Source: Undaria pinnatifida (lineage: Eukaryota > Sar > Phaeophyceae > Laminariales > Alariaceae). From it: 64,000 nt of DNA. The position numbers and the translations under genes are program-made. The stretch covers positions 3,544,506-3,608,505 of the forward strand of contig JABAKD010000006.1 of the NCBI GenBank assembly GCA_012845835.1. Reading direction: 5' to 3'. The notes beneath the pieces were generated by a model. The model was not told the DNA's origin. It was given only the letters and a program-made list of their open reading frames with translations, and did not search any database. Below, in pieces: positions 55,301-61,300 of this stretch; position 1 is the stretch's first letter; every line of letters starts with the position of its first letter.

Positions 55301-58300
55301 CAGTAGGGGTCCCCCTATAAGGCGGTCTGACTAAGGCAATATGCCTATATTAGGCGGTCAAAATCGCTTGGCGCGACTGGGGAACTATACTCATAGCCTG
55401 GAATGGACAAGGCAGCTTCCCTCTATAAAGCGGTCATATAGCTCTCGCACACAAGCACCTTAATGGGGGACTGGGGGACTCCTACTGTACCTGGTACAGT
55501 ACCGTACGAAGTATGGCGTGCATGTCACCGAATGGAAAAGGTTGGTCGAATAGGCCGGCCGACATATTGAACACGCGTATCTGCGCGGAAATAAAATCCC
55601 CCCGCTATTGATCGAACGAACGGCACGTGGATGGGCAAAATGGTCGGCCGATGGAACGATGATGGTTTGATGCAGTTGTTCTAACATTTAAGCCGCATAA
55701 TCAAGTCCATGGTCACAGGACATGCTCCAGTCACTCTGGAGTGAAATAATACCCCAGGGAAAACCAAAAGTGGTTTATAAAGTATCCATCATATAGCTGA
55801 AGCAAGTATTAATAGTGCATGCGCCAAAAAAGGGAAAGCGAAATCGGAAGTCAGCGTACGTACATAACAGGCCCATACGGGTACATACGTTTCAAGACTC
55901 GCCGCTGAAACCATATATATTAGACCTTTTTATCTTCATTTTTTTCGCACACGTCTACTTTCCAGCTTCCGGACAAGTCGTGGTCACAGGTGTCCTCCCT
56001 TCTCCCCCCCGGTTCTTGGCCTCAATTCTAATCGCGCATAGGGTTCAGCAATCCCACCGCTCGTCGATTTTTCATCGAGAGTTGCCAACTCATGCTCTCG
56101 CGCTTTCCGCAAGTCAATTTGTTCACAAGAAAAAGTCCCGACGAATTTAGACGAGTATGCAACCGGTGGGATTCGAACTCACGAAACTGACCTATACCAG
56201 GCTCGAGGACAACCTGATACGCCACCGGGGCGACCGGATGCGACTGTAAGAGTATGCCCCGACCCCGAAAAAAAAGAAAAGAAAAAAATCTGGCCGGAAG
56301 TGGCCTGAACGTTTAGGGTATCGGTGCTCGTGTGAACACGCAAACATTATCTTTTACGCTTTCCGGGAAATTACCGATGGGGAAGTAAATGAATTGCGCG
56401 AGATCGGGGGCGTACCTCGTCCTGCTTGGTGTTAACCTCGTTCGTCAGCTCCATCATCTGCACCATCGTACGCTCGGAAGTGAGCCTCGATTCCACCAGC
56501 TCCACTTCCTTCGCGTTTATCTGACGCAACAAAGTAAAACAGAAAACATATCATATTAAAACGGGGGTGGGGGGGACGAGGAAACAAAAATGAGCACAAC
56601 ACAAAAATAGGGAATTGAATGAGAGAACAAGAGCAGAAAAAAACTGACAACACAGGCTTTTGAAAGAATGGCGGCACACCTCCCCCCCCCCCTCCGGTCC
56701 CTCTATCTTCCCCCTAGCCAACCCCAACCCTCCCCAAACCCCTTCATACCTCGGCCTCTTTAGCCATAGCCAGCTGCTCCAGCTGATTCCTCAGCAGGTC
56801 CAACATCTCCGGGTCCTCCCCCTGGGCACTCTTCCTGTGCAGCGGAGGTGTAGCCGACGTCGAGCTCCCCGCCGCCTTCCCCGGGCTCTTCCCGCCACCC
56901 CCACCGCCTCCCGAAGGGGGGCGAGGGGAAACCCCGGTGGTAGCAGACCCCGATCCCACCGAAAAAGACGCCGCTGTGGGGAGAGACCCCCGGGGGCCCC
57001 GATGGGGGGGGGAGGAGATGGCAGGGGGGGCGCGGCTTCCCCCCCCTAGGTCGAATACGGAAACGCGACGGCTTATGCCGGGCCTGTTGCTTCCAGCGCC
57101 GTCGCTGGTGCTGGTGCTGCCGGGGCCTCGCATTTTGGCGGCCATGGCTCCGACTGTAGCCTGAGAGGGGGGGATTACGAATTGGGGGCGGGATTGGGGT
57201 TGGGGTTGGGGTGGGGTAGAGGGGGGGTTGGGGTTGGGGGGGGGTTGGGGATGGGGATGGGGTTGAGGTTAGGGATTGGGTTTGGCGTTGGCGTTGGGGT
57301 GGGGGTTGGGGCTGTGGGTGGGATTGGCGTTGGGTTGGAGTCCTGGTTGCGGGCGTGGGGTGGGGAGGTGGCGGTGTTTACGATTGAGGCACGATACGGG
57401 CGACGGTAGTGGTACGTAATGTAAGCGATAGCGAGAGCACACATGGGACAGATTACGATCTAGATGAATCTGCCGGCATAAGATGTTGCGCAGGATCTGT
57501 ACGGTACATATCCAACCCAGAAAATAGGTGGCAATACCGTAGGCCACGTAGAGATCATACGCAGGTGGGGTGGGGGATGGTGGTGGTGGCGGCGGTGTTG
57601 GTAGCGTTAGCAAGCTATGTCAAACAAGCAAAAAAAAATTACCAGGGTATTTCTAATTGGTGCTTAGAGTATAGGTCGGTGCCCCGATGGAGTAGGTGAA
57701 TCTCGCCCCTACTAATGTTACGATCGTGAGTAAAAAGTCTCATTGAGTGCAAGTATTCGTGCTCGTAGAGACTTTTCTTGCATAAAAAATGACGAGCGGA
57801 AAGCGCGAGAGATTGAGCTAAACAAAATCGATGAAAATCGACGGGCATAGAAAAGCTGAAAAGTGGGAAAGCTGAACCCTACGCGCGATAAAATGAAGGC
57901 AAGTGTCGGGGCCCAAAGAAAGACACCTGTGCCCACGGCTTGTCCAGAAGGTCGCTAAGGGCGAAAAAATCAAACATCTTACGAGTTGAGCTGGAGAGTA
58001 AAAGCGATGTTAACAAGAAAAAAAATGGTTCAATTTTGCTTTGAACGCCGTGACAACAGGTGTAGCCCCTCCTCCCTCCCGGCACACGCCTTAATTTTCA
58101 TCACGCAAGAGGGTTCAGCATTTGCACCGCTCGTTGACTAGCATCGAGTTCAACGTAGGAGCCCCGAGACCGTGGTTGGATTCCATTGTTGATCGCCTTC
58201 CTACACGCAGAAGGTGCGGCAGTCCGCCTCACAAGTGGGTTGTTACTAGGATGCAGCTCACGCTTCACAGGAGTTGCCGAACTCCTCTCGGCGTTTCGTG

Positions 58301-61300
58301 TTCGGTGCGCGATCATCAAGTCAGGAGCCTCACAAAAGTTAGGCGTGCAGGTACCTGTACCGTACCATGTGTCGAGGGGCATCTGCTTACCTGTGTGAGA
58401 AGCCGCCGTATACTGGAAACGAGGTCGTTCCGCATTTCCTTGTCCGCCACCTGAACACAAGAGAGGTACAGACAAACAAAAAGACAAAACCAATAAGGAC
58501 CGTCAATAAGAACAAGAACGAACAACAGGGAAGACAAGGACCAACGTGGCAAACAAAAAAGTGGTCATATGCACTGAAGCGCAAAATGAAAACCCACGAA
58601 AAAAAACAAAAACATCAAGAGCCAAACGAATTAGAAAAAAATCCGAAAGGAAAAACAAACAAAAAAACACAAAAAACAACGTAACTCAACACAACCTTCA
58701 CAAACATGTATAGCTAGAGCATGAACGAAGAACACATTTGTCAAAACAAGATCAACAAGAACGAAAATGAACAAAAAAAGACGAAAGCGAAAAAAAAGCA
58801 GTAACATACTTGGTAAACGCGAAAACAGAAAGAAAAAAAAAATCATCCCTTTGACACTTGACTATCGTATGGGGAAAAGTTGACGACGAAAATGGATGAT
58901 TACGATATCATCTGCCACTCCTGGTTGGCGATGATAATGATGGTGTCCGCATGACAACAACGCAAGGCCTCTTCTTACGGGACGGGCGCGGCATGATCCT
59001 ACTCATACTGCCGCGCGGTTACGCTACTATTAATAGTAAACGCTTGAAAATATCTCAATCGACGTTTTTTTTCGGTCGCTATACACAGTTAACGAAGTCG
59101 AGAACGGCAGACCAAGCTATACCCCCCCCGCTCCTCCTTCATCACCCTTCATGCGACTCGCCGAGCACCTCGCGGCGCTTCGTGCTCGGCGCACGCGATG
59201 TCTGCCTGGTCGGCGAAAACCCGACGTGCTCCGTTCTGGCACCGTAGGTATGCGAGGGTCTATGGTCTTGGGACTACGGCTATGCATGAAACGAGTACAC
59301 AACCCCCGCCCCTCCACCCTAACGCCATGCGACTACGTCCATGCATAAAATGATCATCGTCTACAATGGGCATCCTTCCCCCGCCCTCTGAGGCTACAGT
59401 GATATTGAGAAGGAAAAAAACACGCACAACAAAACTCGACAAAACCAGGAACAGCAGACGCCTTCCTCTTCCCCCAACACACTAGCGCTTCCTCCGAGGA
59501 TCCCCCCTTCCCCCCTTGTCCCTTCACGCCATCCCACCTGCACGATCACCATCCTTCCCTCTTCCGCCCCCCGTCCACTGGAGCCAAAAGTGGGAACGAA
59601 AAAAAAAAGGAAAACAAAAAGGAAACATCAAAAAAATCACCGAACAAAACCGGGAGGGCAGACGCTCCCCCTCCCTCCCAAGAACAAGAACGCCTCCATC
59701 GATCCCCCCTCCATCCTTTCAGGCCATCTCACCTGGACAATGACCATCCTTCCCTCCTCCGAGCCCTGTCCGCTGGCGCGCATATTGAGGAAAGTGCTGT
59801 CATCTTCGTTCGAAAGCCCGTGCAGATCCCCATGCCCTAGGCTTACCTACCAAATAAAAGGGGGACAGAAGAAAATGAATACAAAATTCAACATTTAACA
59901 TCCAAAATCAACATCCAAAGTCAACATCCAAAAGCAACAACCAAAACCAACAATCAAAACTAACACGATCCCTGACCTTACGCCGTACAACTGGAAACCC
60001 GTTTTCGGGGACAACTACCTTGGAATTGGGTTTGGGGGCTCTGTAAAAGGGCTTAAGCTACGAGCTCATCGACATCGTACATGCAGGTGTTTCCAAGGAA
60101 TACATGCCTCTTCCCGGCAAAATCAATGCAAAAATCAACATCAATATCAACAACCGAAAGCAACAATCAAAACAATAAGCGACATCAAAATCAACCCAAA
60201 TATAACATAAAAATATACCCAAAATCAAAATTCAAAATCAGCACCCTGACCTTGAGCTGCGAGCTCATCGGCAGCGCGCGGACGAGTTTTCCCCAAAAAA
60301 TAAGATGATCCTTCCCTGCAAAATGCTCCACATTGACATCAAATTTCACCAACAATGAAAACCAACAACAATATCAAAGTCAACATCAAAGTCAACAACC
60401 ACAACCAATATCGACATCAAAATCGGCAACTAAAGTGAACAACCAAAAATCGAACGTCAAAATCAACGAACAAAAGCAAAACCAACAACACCAACACGAC
60501 CCCTCACTTTGAGTTGCGAGCTCATCGGCAACGCACGGACAGGTGTTCTCCAAATAATAAACTGTCCCTTCGCGGCAAACATAAGCTTTCCTCCCCCCTC
60601 GCCCTCCTCCACCACCGACATAGATGCCTCCACTTGTCGAGTTTTCCCTGAAAAACAGGCGGTGTTTAGAGGGGGGGGGGGGGGGGGGGGTGATTGTTGA
60701 GTGGTGGGTAGCAAACGTATCAGTTGATGGAATATTTTTATTATTCACCAACATAGACGCCTCCACCTGTCGAATTTTCCCCATAAAAGAGGCGTTATCA
60801 AGTACGAGGGGGGCGGGGGAGGGCGGTACTCAGTGTCATCCATGGCCGTAGTCTTTGTCTTTACATCTAGATCATGACACGAGGGACTCGTCTCATCTCC
60901 CGATGTGTGCAAATTAATAGCTCACCTTCCCACACAAAGCAATCGACACCCTGGCTCAGGCCCTCCTTGATGGCCTCCAGCCTCTCCTCGAACTCCAATA
61001 CCGCGTTAGTGTGCAGCTGTGTGCTCCCCCGATTGCTTTGAGACCTATACAAAATAATTTGGTTGCGAAAAAACAAACAGCAGGCACCATGCACGTATGT
61101 AAGCACGCCATCCGACTCAAAACAAAACCACCACTAGACCAGAGTCCTTAGCACAGAAGTACACATGAAACATTCTCCCACATAAAACACCGAACATCAG
61201 AGTGATGGCACTCATTTCAGAGGCAATCAACCCGCCCCGCTCTCCTCAATCCGACCAAACAATTTCCCCCTTCGCCCCTGAAGCCCAAGCGAGACGGTGA

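Larger units (their letters stand above)
59890..60500 (+). repeat. CAACATCCAAAAT-type repeat field in gene 2 introns
   Basis: Drifting ~15-base units (AAAATCAACATCCAAA, CAACAACCAAAACCAA) fill the introns between three copies of one exon. Confidence 0.8.

Noticed and set aside
56750-57145. Gene start at the Met in MAAKMRGPG
   Set aside because: A good acceptor lies 15 bases upstream with the frame open through it, and the phase fits the preceding exon, so this is internal.
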